Position numbers and translations under genes: made by a program. Positions 9,138-18,903 of a stretch of 20,462 bases of DNA are shown piece after piece (position 1 is the stretch's first letter; each line of letters starts with the position of its first letter). The notes beneath the pieces were generated by a model. The model was given only the letters and a program-made list of their open reading frames with translations. It searched no databases and was not told the origin of the DNA. The DNA is from Multifurca ochricompacta (lineage: Eukaryota; Basidiomycota; Agaricomycetes; Russulales; Russulaceae), in NCBI GenBank assembly GCA_022496185.1, contig WTXG01000471.1:1-20462 (forward strand), in the 5' to 3' direction.

Positions 9138-9807
9138 ACTACAGGACTAGTGATCACCATTGATCCGTTAGTCACTGATCCACTTTCAACGGGGCAGCTT
9201 GTAGGAGACTATAAAGCGAATACAGTGAGAATGTAACCTCAGTCTTAAACGATCCAGGCTGGTTTATGTTTAAAAATTGATTGACTACTAGCAGCCTGGT
9301 GTTTCGTTCTACGCAGACATTCTACAAAATTCTTATCACTACTGTTATTGTATGCTCTTTATTTCCTTTGAATTCTCTGAACAGTTTCAAATTTGATAAT
9401 TATCAAAGCGCAAAAGACGAAAAGACTCAGTAAAAAAAAAAAAGTATCTAAATTGACTTGTGTCCTCCTTGCCTCCAAATCTCATCCTCGCGCGCATCCC
9501 CACTTCGCTCTTTTTGCGTCCATAATCTCTTCATCTTCTTCCCCAGAAATGAGTCTTAATCGCAGAGGCCGCAGCAGCCGCCACAGGTGCAGCAGTAAGT
9601 GAAGCAGAGAGTGCAGCAGCAACAGCAGCAGATCTGCTTTCAATCAGATCAGCTGAGCATAAATAGACTAGCAACGTACTGCCTCGCCACAACTCGGACA
9701 GTCCCGCGACTTTCGACCACCCCGTTTCGCGCACCGTAGGACCCTACATCGGTAGACATTTAGGCCCAGCCGATGGCTGAACGTCTTCTGGTCTGCCGTC
9801 ATGCTTA
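9138..9807. other. Spacer without recognisable gene
   Basis: Contains A-rich runs (9430-9445) and a CAG/GCA-rich trinucleotide patch (9567-9635) that generates Ala- or Ser-rich open frames on both strands. I see no protein family signature. Confidence 0.35.
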
Positions 9808-10012
9808 TGCACAGCAGGAGGGTACGCAATGGGGGTGGGCTCATTTTTCAGGTAATTGGGGGCGAGTTGAGTACATTCCATGTGCATCCCTTGAATCATT
9901 AAATGGTCACCGAGAAAGATTACGTTAATGGGCTTGAGGGTTGTAGATCGTAAATGCTTTCATTGCCCAGTGTAGTGCAGCAAATTGACTGCTAACCATA
10001 TTAGTCGTCAGT
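9808..10012. repeat. Diverged upstream part of the duplicated segment, copy B
   Basis: Counterpart of 5526-5735, with shared short blocks in the same order. In copy A these blocks lie about 100 bp upstream of the well-conserved segment; here they are about 1.95 kb from it, separated by the block ending in the BUB3 pseudogene. Confidence 0.4.
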
Positions 10013-11106
10013 CATCTCCCCAATACACATGGACTTGACCGCGACGAGCGCCAATCAGCGAACATCATCATCTCGGTAAAGTCCGCAAACGAGCTTCCTG
10101 ATAGCGTTTAAAAAGAGTTAGTACACATGCCCTAGACACCCTCCCTGTCCAAAGACAATGAAAAATTAAGAGTAACAGGATGCATGTTCTGCTCCGCGAT
10201 GTAGACGGTATGTTGCATGGTATCCAATGACCTGACGGCGCAACTGATCACCTGTATATCGCCCACCACATTTAGATGTACGTCAGTCATCTCTAGATAG
10301 CAGAACAGTCGCGCGTTCTGATGAAGTGGAGTTGATAATTGTCCGTGAAATGGCATGAGCGTCAGAAGGATGCGCGGGTCGTTCAGTGCACGGACGCCTT
10401 AAGGCGTACTAGTGAAACATGACGCGTTGAGTCCACGCTGGTAAAGCACTTGGGCAACGCCAAGGTTGTTGTAACGCCCAGGCGCTTCTTGCGTATGGAT
10501 AAGGCCTCGGAGCGGATGCTTTGAACAGATCCTAGGGAAATAGAACCAGGGTGATAGGATTATAATTGAGGCCGAAGAAGGGAGACAAGCCGTACACAAA
10601 TCGAGATTGATAGTTCGTCGACTTTTGTATTTGGAGAGGGAGGAAGCAGACTCGCGTCTCTATGCGCCCCTCCTCCCGGGCTGCAGAACGTCACGTCCTT
10701 AAACGGCAGGCATAAGACCTACGCTCACACAAGTATTTACACCGATACGCGTGCCTGTCCCAATGGTTGTGTTGCAAGCTCCAATTATTCCTAGGTCTCG
10801 CTCAGAAGTATTATGTTCCCCGAAAGGTTCTGGGGGAGCCCACTGTTACACAAAACTGATCGATATTTTCAGGTAGCACTACAAGCTCGGAAGCCGAGGA
10901 GCGGTTCACATAGTCGGTGCTTTGAGTGTGGAAGAAAGCTCTCTCTTCCAATGTGCGAAACCGTACAGTACGTGCCAGGGTGCAGTGGACACTGTAAGCA
11001 CATTTTTTCCCTTGGGGATACAGGTCATACAAAGATATGAACAACGCACGACAAATTGCCTTCTTTGCAGACTCCAAATGAGTATGTGCCTCATTGATGA
11101 ACCTAC
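10013..11106. other. Unidentified part of the block interrupting duplicate B
   Basis: Non-repetitive, balanced composition. Minus-strand open frames at 10132-10356, 10399-10599 and 10811-11152 have ordinary composition but no motif I recognise, and no splice model linking them was convincing. They may be fragments of a decayed gene carried along with the BUB3 piece. Confidence 0.3.
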
Positions 11107-11966
11107 TTATAGCCCCGCCCGTTGCCGAGGCCACAACTCGCTCATGCACCAATCAAGCTCAACAGTTCCCCATCCCTTCGGCTGCAAACCCAAGGACGTC
11201 AGATTCCCGGTGAGGAAATGTGTTACACACTCATAGACAGAGACAGTGACGCACCTTGACTTCCTCCCCGAGCTCACGAACGAACAGCGCCGGTCGATCG
11301 CGGTACGCGCGCCCTCCTCACCCGCGTCCCACGTGTAGCTCGCGCCAATCGCCAGACGCGAGCCATCTGCTGAGAACGCCAACGTAGATACCGATGAGTT
11401 GTAGCGCGGGAACTGGCGAAGCCGCTTTTTGACTTTGTGGTCCCAGATGGAGACCGTGGCGTCGGAACCACCTGACGCAAAGGTGTTATAGGTAGGGTGG
11501 AAAGCGAGCGCGTTGACCGGCTAGACGTGGTCCACCTCGTCGATCGTCTGACGGTGGCACTTGAACGCGTACTTTTTTTCTTGGACGGCTGACGAGGGTC
11601 GAAGTACTCTACGGCGATGCGACCCTCGACGGAAGCTGTCGCGTATCCTTTGGAGAATGAGACGCCCGAGTCTGAGTAAGAAAGTGTGAAAATTAGAGAA
11701 GTGGCATACCTTGGCCGTCGGACATGCATGCGAGGGCACGGGTGAGGAATTTAAGGGAGCTCTCACGCGTCTGCTCGGGTGTTTCCATCTTGCGAACGTC
11801 GAAAATGTGGAAGAGACGGCTTGCGAGAGCGACAACGAGGCGGTGGCCAACGGCGTCCATAAAGTAGATCCACTCAGGAAGTTGGTGGGACGACTGCTGG
11901 GCAGTGGCGGCCCGGGGGTCCCAGAAACGGACGAGCGATCCCAGGAGCCAGTGATGATGGCTTCTA
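11107..11966 (-). pseudogene. bub3: Truncated BUB3 (spindle checkpoint WD40 protein) pseudogene
   Basis: Bub3 is a WD40 propeller that binds kinetochore phospho-motifs with Bub1/Mad3 and works in mitotic checkpoint signalling in the nucleus. Reading down the minus strand: EAIITGSWDR, VRFWDPRA, KFLTRALACMSDGQ, YATASVEGRIAVEYFD, YAFKCHRQTID, PVNALAFHPTYNTFASGGSD, IWDHKVKKRLRQFP and the C-terminal PKGW, all hallmark Bub3 stretches. Two introns survive (11648-11709 and 11182-11254), so this is a DNA-level copy and not a processed one. Disabling changes: loss of about the first 100 residues at 11966, a frameshift near 11932-11934, a frameshift at the T run 11573-11579, a stop TAG at 11521-11523 where Bub3 has Trp, and a frameshift near 11285-11290. 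A functional BUB3 should exist elsewhere in the genome. Confidence 0.88.
11648..11709 (-). other. Retained intron in BUB3 pseudogene
   Basis: On the minus strand it begins gtatgc and ends ctccaaag (62 nt). Joining the flanks gives SDGQ-G-YATASVEG, the expected Bub3 sequence. An internal AG after cttactc would instead add about seven residues. Confidence 0.7.
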
Positions 11967-12742
11967 TCGTATGACATGTAATGATGATGGTATGGGCTTA
12001 TGGGAAAACTGATTACCTCTGCACCATATCACATCGCGCACAATATTACCTGGTAAATCAAGAAATGAAAACAGCACGGCGAGTAATAATCCCTAAAAAA
12101 AGAAGTGAAGAAAGAAGCTACTGTCACGGAACTTGTCCGCCTCACCACCCAACGTTCGCGCCTCCATTTATTTGTTATTTGTTTGTTAATGTTGCTTCTC
12201 TCGATCTGTCCGCGCCGCGCTACGTGCCTCAAGTTCACCTCATGTCTTTTTTACATGTCGACTCTCTAGCCACCTCCTAATAACTTTTCAAAGAAAAAAT
12301 CCGCAAATTTAAGGTGGGGAATAAGGACGAGACTACTCCTGGATCAGCTACTAATGAACCGGAGGTCAAGCAAGATGCCAGCTGCTTAGTTGAGACTTGT
12401 GATAGAAAGAGAAATGAAACAGCGAGCGCTCCGCTCAACGACCAGCATGTATGTTTGATATTTGTTAATTTTCCAAAGATTAACGTAAACCGAGTCCGCG
12501 ATAGAGGGCATTTATGGATCCGCGTACGATTCAGCCATGTTGATCCAGCGTGGTGCCATTAACCCTTGAAATGCTTCTCGACAACTTCTTATGTTGTTAT
12601 TATTTTTGCTTTTCACAATATCCATTTGGTCACCATATTTCATGATAAGAGGTGGGTATGCGCATTCAAAGTATCTCACATCCCAAAGTCACTTCGTCTC
12701 TTTCTTTCTCCCTTCATATCGGAATTACTGGTGCACAACGAA

Positions 12743-13754
12743 ATGTATTCCGCATATACTCCTTCGAGTAAGCCATCTCAACCCAATTCACCCAACCCTG
12801 GAAATGGTACGCCGCTGGATAGATGGTCACGTCACCCTACTTGTTGACTTTCTCCATCATAGGAGACCAAGACTGGTCTGAGTGGATGAAACGGGCAGAT
12901 GAATACGATAAACACATGATTAGCGTCTGGAAAGACGACTCCGAGGGTGTCCTTGTATTTGTAAGTGCTAAATTACTATTTCATTTACTGTCGTACTGAC
13001 AAAATCGAAGACTGCTCTTTTCTCAACTATTTCCACAGCGGCTATCATCGAAAGCTACAAAAGATTGTCTCCTGATTCGGGCGACCAGACTACAAGTCTT
13101 CTCGCGGATCTTTCCCAACAAGTGTCTGGCTCCGAGAATGGCACGCAGGTCCCACCGTTCCCCGTTCCACCCTTTTCTCCCACTTTCTTCTATGTCGGTT
13201 GCAATATCATGTGGCTGCTGAGCCTGGGGCTTAGCATTTCATCTGCCATGACTGCAACGTTATTGAAGCAGTACGCCCGCAGATATATGACCGTGTCCCG
13301 CATGTCAGACAAGCTGGAAGACAAGGCCAAAGTCCGTTCGTTTTTGTTCATCGGCATCCGGAGGTACTTTATGCACGTTGCAGTTGAGGTACCTCCAACA
13401 TTCCTCCACGCCTCAGTGTTTTTCTTCGCCTTGGGTCTTCTCTTTTTCTTTTACCCGATCAGCAAGACTGTGTTCTACTTTCTTGCCATTCTCGAGGGAG
13501 CCCTTGGATCGGCGTACTTTTTGCTGACCATCGCTCCTTGGGTCGATCGAACCTGCCCATTTAGCACTCCAATGTCCACCGTCGGTTGGTATTACTGGCA
13601 CTTTGCGATGACCTTCGTATCGATCTTCCTTTGTTCTGTGAGATCTGTCAAGAACCATTGGAACCAGTTCAAGCATGGTTACGATAGGGGAATCATCAAA
13701 GAAGCGTTGACGAAGCGAATATTTATTGACCTCAAGAAACCGCATATGGAGTAG
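12743..13754 (+). CDS. DUF6535 multi-pass membrane protein, copy B
   Basis: Exons 12743-12806, 12863-12960 and 13011-13754 (stop TAG), 301 residues, with exon lengths identical to copy A (64, 98, 744) and introns of 56 and 50 nt. The Ser/Pro leader, the WSEWMKRADEYDKHMISVWKD block, TM1, IIESYKRLSPDSGD and LLKQYARRYM are all conserved, so the frame is intact and the gene is probably functional. In the first ~165 residues about 12 positions differ from copy A. After that about 38 of 136 differ, including three adjacent changes (IFF to ALG) in TM4 and many charge changes in the C-terminal tail. The family's function is unknown; context gives no partner except the paralogue. Transcription upstream could begin in the conserved 0.77-kb segment shared with copy A. 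Confidence 0.85.
12807..12862 (+). other. Intron 1 of DUF6535 gene B
   Basis: Begins gtacgc and ends catcatag, phase 1, same position as in copy A and one base longer. It contains TTGACT as a possible branch point. Confidence 0.75.
12961..13010 (+). other. Intron 2 of DUF6535 gene B
   Basis: Begins gtaagt and ends aaatcgaag, phase 0, with CTGAC upstream of the acceptor. Its position matches copy A. Confidence 0.8.
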
Positions 13755-14188
13755 GTGTAAGGAGAAAGAGAAAGCGCGGGTGGATGGCCGCGGCAAGCCA
13801 CCAGAGCACCCACGTCAAGCCATACCCTCCATTCGTCGACGTCAAACGTCTCCTCTACCCTCCATTTCAACCCTAAGCCTTTCCTTTTTCTTTCCCTATT
13901 CCCTCTTGCGCTTCTCGGCTTTTGATGACATCCACAATCCTAGTCTCTTCTCATCCCATTTTATGCTTTCTGTATCGCTCTTGTCTCTTCTCTAAGCCGC
14001 ATTTTGATTCATATACCGTACAGTGACCCAAGAGATGTAGACGATAGTACGAGCGCCTACAAACTTGCCTTGCCGGGCTTTACTGTATTAAATAGTCACG
14101 ATGATTTTTTCGTTCTCTTCAATCGTCTTTTACTCGTTAACCACGATCCTGCGAATTCTATTGTTTACTCTTGTTTAAATCCGATACG

Positions 14189-14991
14189 ATTGACTTTGAC
14201 ACGTCTCCCTGTGTGTGACGAACGGGTGACCCCATCCAGAAGGTCTCTTTGACGAAACGCAGCTGTGAAAGGGTTTAGCTATCTATGTAGATAGCGGATA
14301 GGTTCAGTTGTTGTGTGTGGAAACGCAGCCTGATAAATCTGGTCAAAACAACTGCATTGTAAGATATAAAAATACTGTTCTTAAATACTGTAAAGACTGC
14401 TGTGCTGTGATCATAAGGAATGTACTTAATCATAATAAACGAGTGTGTAAGTATCATCTTGCACTGCCAACACCGGTCACCTCTGATCCGGTCCGGCCAA
14501 CTCTGATCCGTTACCGGCTCAACATTGTGGTCAAAACTAATATATTAATTAGTATCTTTACCTATGTAGATAGCAGATAGGCTATTACTAAGCATTAGCT
14601 AACTACAGTAAAGATAAGATACTGATACTCACTTCAGTTGTTGTGGTCAAAACTGAAGTATATAGTGACCTTTTATACTGCATAAAAGTGTGAAAATCAC
14701 TACAGTAAATAATCCTATTTACTTGTGACAAGATGTGTGAAGGAAGGTGTTGTGCGTGCAATGTGGAATTGTATACACTTTAGGTTATCTTATCATGATC
14801 GTTAGATCGAGTCCACCCGGGAGTCCGGCTCGTCTCAACACTCTTCAGTGCCTCCCTCTTTCCTAATTGTTGTATTACATAAGTACATAGAGAGGTATTT
14901 ATATACTTTTTAGTTCCTATGAGTATTCTGATCTCAGATCAACAGTAACTTTATTGTAATCAATATTGTATGCATTGTAATACTATCTAAG
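14189..14991. other. AT-rich spacer with dispersed short repeats
   Basis: No gene recognised. The 20-mer ctatgtagatagcRgatagg occurs at 14283-14302 and 14562-14581. TTCAGTTGTTGTG follows the first at 14303-14315 and recurs at 14633-14645, and GGTCAAAAC recurs three times. This looks like a partly duplicated or decayed repeat, possibly a solo LTR, but I could not define ends. Confidence 0.35.
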
Positions 14992-15668
14992 TGTGATGAC
15001 TGCTCATATGAGCCATCATTCCAGCATCCTGGCTTAACATTTTCATGATGGCCCTTCTGTTTTCGCTTTCATCTCTCCCTCTTGTGTTACAACCTCTGCT
15101 GTCTGTCCCCATTTTCTTTCTGCTAACCAACGACGACCCCTCCTTGCCGCCTACTTTACACTTCTCGATCACATCTCCATCGTGGGACCCCTCACGTGCC
15201 CTGCTCCCATCCCGTGACTCAGTTTACATCTGTTGACGCGTCGTTTGCTTATGATTGCTTCCTTATCTCTTTATCTCCTTATCTTAAGATCGGACACTTA
15301 CTTAGTACCCTATCAGAAGCTAGGCTTTATGCCCTCCGCTTTCGTATATTTGGGCCCATCTGACTTGGTACTCTTATCTCGTAGACGCCCACTGAGTTAC
15401 GTATATAAGTCCGCTGTAGCTACCCTGTAGACTCAGACTTGACTTATTGAATACATCGGTGCCTGTCTTCTGGACATCCCCTTTGATCTCTGACTCAGTT
15501 GTCTCAAGTGCTTTTGGCACTTCTCCGCTCAACATCGTCTTAGGGAAGCGTCCCTTTGACCTTGACTCACCCCCCTTACACTCCAAGGAGCCTTATTGGT
15601 TTCTTATCTGACTCCACAAATTACGCTGTCACACAAGTCGTGTGGAACGTCCTGCACCGGACGTAACA
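14992..15668 (+). repeat. Candidate 5' LTR of Ty3/gypsy element 1
   Basis: The proposed LTR starts TGTGATGAC and ends CGTAACA (TGT...ACA termini), comparable with TGTCATGAA...TTGTAACA of the better-defined LTR at 18904-19479. It contains a TATA-like GTATATAAG at 15401-15409 followed by pyrimidine-rich sequence, and it ends about 20 bp before the gag frame. The boundaries cannot be confirmed because the partner 3' LTR is not in the window. Confidence 0.45.
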
Positions 15669-15687
15669 TCAAGTCAAGTCTCTCATC

Positions 15688-17193
15688 GTGGCTTCCAGCC
15701 GCAGTCAGACCTTGTTTAAAGAAGAACTCATCGAGCGTCGAGAAGAGCATAATCTTTCACAGCAGACACTTGGCTCTGCCGCCTGGAAGGACTTTGAATC
15801 CGAGTTTGGATATTACGTCTATCACGACGGAAGATACCAACCGGTAGAATACGACAACGAGAAGAGGGTTTGGTATCGGATCCGATACTCGGATAGCCGA
15901 CACTCTTGGGTCACTACAGGACCCGCCCCACCTGAATTCGGATTAGGACCGTGGAGAGAAAATCCCCCGGCCATTGTCACGGACTCTGAACCAGAGGAGT
16001 ACGTAGAAGAACATAGCGAAGAAGCACTGGTATTAGCGTCGACTACAACCCCAGTTGCACCGGCAGTTGTCACGATCAGAGCCCCTGCTTTGACAACTCC
16101 TCAGATATCCACACAGTCCGCCAGCACTGTCACTCCATCTCAACAAAGAATGTCTACTATCGCTGCCCAGCTCCCAGACCCAGCGCCACCCCCGCCAGCA
16201 ATGATACCACCAAATATACCCCCACCCTCTGGGCGGCTGTCGGGAGTACTGCCCCAGACATTCACTGGAGACCGCTCCCAGAGCAAGAAATTCATGTTGG
16301 AGTTTACAACATTCAAAAACTTCAACCATGATGTTCCCCAGATCATCAACCCCTTTCAGCGCGCCAATCTCTTCCTATCTCTAATACGAGGAGACGCAGT
16401 GGATGACTGGACAATGGAACAGCTGGAGTGGCTGAACGAACAAATTGAAAGTGGTCGTCGTACCACTAGTGAAGGTCTTTGGGAAACGATTGCCCAGAGA
16501 TTCAAAGATGCGTTCACAGATGGGCAGGCCAAGCAGAAGGCTGCCCGAGAGCTGAAGTCCCTTAAAATGGAAAAGGGAGAATTGGATGCCTACGTGGCGA
16601 AGTTCAGAAGCCTGGCTAATAGGGCTGGGTATGACACGGACGAAGAGGCTACACTGGACCTCTTCTCGCAAGGGTTGCCCAACCTGCTGGTCAAAAACAT
16701 TATCCAGTTCCATCACCCCCAGGACTGGGATGCATGGGTCGATGCTGCCAGACGACAGCAACAAGATTATCTCGACTTCCAGACACGTTTTGGAGTCGAC
16801 ACTAAGAAAGGAAAAACCCGTGATCAGTGGAAGGCCGCCTTTGGAGTTAAACCCGCCCATGCCCCCCAAAGGGATCCAAATGCGATGGACACCTCGGCTG
16901 ACAGAACCAGAGCGCGAGTGGCGCTTACTGAAGACGAGAGACAAACGCTGATGAAGGAAGGGAGATGCTTTCGCTGCAAAGCGTTGGGCCACATGTCAAG
17001 GGAATGCCCAAGAAAAGGGGCACGAGTGGCAGAAGCAACGGTCTCACCTATCCGCAACAATCCACCCACCGTCGACAAGAAAACGCCGACAAAAGAAGAA
17101 AAGGCGCAAGAAATATGGGCAAATATGATGAAGGAAAGTGAGGAAGTGCGAGCTATCTTGGTAGAAAAAGCGTTCGCCAAAAAGGATTTTTGA
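15688..17193 (+). CDS. gag: Gag polyprotein of Ty3/gypsy element 1
   Basis: The frame codes about 501 residues and would form the particle shell and bind element RNA. Residues ~190-370 match the retrotransposon gag fold (from FTGDRSQSKKFMLEF through LWETIAQRFKDAF and DAYVAKFRSLANRAGY). A CCHC zinc knuckle CFRCKALGHMSRECP sits at residues 427-441 (C427, C430, H435, C440). A Pro-rich linker (~150-185) precedes the gag fold. The apparent start (15688) is GTG followed by GCTTCCAGC; no in-frame ATG exists until about 16150, which would delete the N-terminal domain, so the original start was probably ATG and has mutated. The frame ends with TGA at 17191-17193, overlapping the pol frame. Confidence 0.85.
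   Translation: MASSRSQTLFKEELIERREEHNLSQQTLGSAAWKDFESEFGYYVYHDGRYQPVEYDNEKRVWYRIRYSDSRHSWVTTGPAPPEFGLGPWRENPPAIVTDSEPEEYVEEHSEEALVLASTTTPVAPAVVTIRAPALTTPQISTQSASTVTPSQQRMSTIAAQLPDPAPPPPAMIPPNIPPPSGRLSGVLPQTFTGDRSQSKKFMLEFTTFKNFNHDVPQIINPFQRANLFLSLIRGDAVDDWTMEQLEWLNEQIESGRRTTSEGLWETIAQRFKDAFTDGQAKQKAARELKSLKMEKGELDAYVAKFRSLANRAGYDTDEEATLDLFSQGLPNLLVKNIIQFHHPQDWDAWVDAARRQQQDYLDFQTRFGVDTKKGKTRDQWKAAFGVKPAHAPQRDPNAMDTSADRTRARVALTEDERQTLMKEGRCFRCKALGHMSRECPRKGARVAEATVSPIRNNPPTVDKKTPTKEEKAQEIWANMMKESEEVRAILVEKAFAKKDF
17185..17193 (+). other. Probable -1 ribosomal frameshift site between gag and pol
   Basis: The gag frame reads GAT TTT TGA here, with a run of five T (17187-17191). A one-base backward slip on the T run moves translation into the pol frame, which continues TTG ATT GGC. 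The pol frame has no convincing own start. A -1 shift at a homopolymer just before the gag stop is a common strategy in Ty3/gypsy elements. No downstream pseudoknot was identified. Confidence 0.55.
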
Positions 17194-18903
17194 TTGGCTC
17201 TACCCCATCGGCCTGGGCACGAGCATTACATGTAACCTCTGTGTACACTAGTCGCTTCAAATCACTGAAAATACCAGTACATTTCGAGACTACGCAGAGG
17301 ACGGCCGACCGAGACATCCTGATAGACTCAGGAGCTACCGATAACTTCATCAGTCCGCGAATGGCAAAGACTATGGGCTTGGGGATGCTGGAGCTTCCCC
17401 AAGAAAAGAATATTTGGAACATAGATGGGATGGCCAATAAAGCTGGGAAGATCACTCATTACACCGACCTCAACGTCCAAGTAGGAGAAAGGACAAAAGC
17501 AATTCGATTCCTTGTCACCAATCTAGGGAGTGAAGATCTGATCCTAGGGTATCCGTGGTTGGCTGCGTTTGAACCAAAAATCAATTGGAGCGATGCAACC
17601 ATGGACAAGGAGTGTTACCCTGTTCTCATTACGTCGTTGGGATACGATTATGCTGTCAGACAGGCGAAGACAGTAGAAGAGGACGAAGGTCGCTGTTATG
17701 CTACCAAGGCATCGGAACTTGCCCAGAAGGCAGTAGAGGGACATACTGAGAAGACCTTTGAAGAGGTGGTGCCAACAGTGTATCACCAACACTGGAAGGT
17801 GTTCTCAGAAGAGGAATCACAACGTTTCCCACCTGCGCGACCTTGGGATCATGCTATCGAATTTACACCTGACACCCCATCTGCCATCGACTGCAAAATC
17901 TACCCATTATCCCCGAAGGAGCAGACAGCCCTCACGACGTTCCTCGAAGAGCACCTCGCAAAAGGCTACATTCGTCCATCCAAGTCACCATATGCATCAC
18001 CCTTCTTCTTCATCAAGAAGAAGGATGGTAAACTCCGACCAGTCCAGGATTACCGACGAATAAACGCTCATACCATAAAGAATGCTTACCCCCTTCCTCT
18101 TATCTCTGAACTCATCGATACCATGCGGGACAAATCCCTCTTCTCCAAGATGGACGTCCGATGGGGGTACAACAACATCAGAATTAAGGAAGGAGATCAA
18201 TGTAAAGCCGCGTTTAAAACCAACCAAGGACTCTTCGAGCCAAATGTCATGTTCTTCGGCCTTACCAACTCGCCTGCCACCTTTCAATCTATGATGAACC
18301 ACATTTTCCGCGATCTCATCCTCACGGGTGAAGTAGTGGTGTACATGGACGACATCCTTGTGGCGACGACAGACGATTTGGCCCATCACCGAGAGCGAGT
18401 CCACCAAGTACTGGGAATTCTACACGAACACGATCTATATCTCAAACCAGCCAAGTGCTCGTTTGAACAATGAAGTGTAGAATACCTAGGGGTTATCCTG
18501 GAGGGAGGATGTGTCCGAATGGACCCGGTAAAAGTGCAAGGGATCTGGGAGTGGCCCGTACCCACGTGTATCAAGGATGTGCGATCCTTCATTGGATTCT
18601 GCAATTTCTACCGACGGTTTGTACGAGGATTCTCCGGAATTGCCCAACCGTTGAATGGGCTCTTGAAGAAGGACGTACCCTGGCATTGGGGCGATGAACA
18701 GCAACGAGCTTTTGAACAGATCCGGGATATCGTGGGCTCAGAGCCAGTTCTTCTGCAGCCGGATCTAGAGAAACCCTTCGAACTTGAAGTTGATGCGTCA
18801 CACTTTGCAAACGGGGCAGTACTAAACCAACGGGACACGACAGGCTTGCTTCACCCGGTTGCCTTTTATTCGGAAACATTCTCACCGGCAGAGCGAAACT
18901 ATG
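17190..18903 (+). pseudogene. pol: Pol polyprotein of Ty3/gypsy element 1: protease, RT, partial RNase H; premature stop
   Basis: Frame -1 relative to gag. Aspartic protease: DSGATDNFI (catalytic D46) with the flap-end ILGYPWL. RT at residues ~235-410: SPYASPFFFIKKKDGKLRPV, FFGLTNSPATFQ and the catalytic YMDD at 385-388. An in-frame TGA at 18471-18473 interrupts the protein just after AKCSFEQ; the same frame then continues into SVEYLGVIL and the thumb/connection, so this is a point nonsense mutation and not a frameshift. RNase H is present to FELEVDASHFANGAVL and FSPAERNY, then is cut at 18903 by an antisense LTR. The element is therefore inactive as it stands. Confidence 0.85.
18471..18473 (+). 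other. In-frame premature stop in pol of element 1
   Basis: TGA between codons for SFEQ and SVEYLG of the RT. Reading frame and family motifs continue unchanged on both sides. Confidence 0.85.

Larger units (their letters stand above)
11967..14188 (+). repeat. Segmental duplication, copy B (contains DUF6535 gene B)
   Basis: Direct repeat of 5836-8057. Its left edge coincides with the truncated 5' end of the BUB3 pseudogene; TATCGTAT at the joint resembles both sides. Non-coding parts are about 94-96% identical to copy A, with small indels such as an extra TTTG unit in the TTTGTTA run near 12180. Confidence 0.85.
14992..18903 (+). mobile_element. Ty3/gypsy LTR retrotransposon, element 1 (interrupted)
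   Basis: Domain order is gag with zinc knuckle, aspartic protease, reverse transcriptase, then the first part of RNase H. This is the Ty3/gypsy (Metaviridae-type) order, in which integrase follows RNase H. It breaks off in the RNase H at FSPAERNY, where the LTR of an antisense element begins. The remainder (rest of RNase H, integrase, 3' LTR) should lie beyond the right edge if the second element is a simple insertion. The left edge depends on the LTR call. Confidence 0.8.

Noticed and set aside
9567..9635. CAG/GCA-rich patch as an Ala-rich gene (minus strand 9531-9734)
   Set aside because: It is a simple trinucleotide repeat giving homopolymeric peptides in several frames, with no other coding signal.
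10132..10599. Minus-strand open frames with ordinary amino-acid composition
   Set aside because: No recognisable motif, no splice model and stops between them, so they were left as unassigned and not called as genes.
12314..12562. Possible additional first exon (GNKDETTPGSATNEPEVKQ...) of DUF6535 gene B
   Set aside because: No in-frame ATG. The equivalent in copy A carries a one-base length difference near GAAAGAGAAA that shifts the frame, so it is unlikely to be coding.
14730..14990. Solo copia-like LTR ending near ATCAACAGTAAC
   Set aside because: TATA-like and CA-ended sequence is present, but no matching TG start or target-site duplication could be defined.
16381..16992. Long minus-strand open frame inside gag
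   Set aside because: It is a shadow of the gag coding sequence, which has clear gag and zinc-knuckle motifs on the plus strand.
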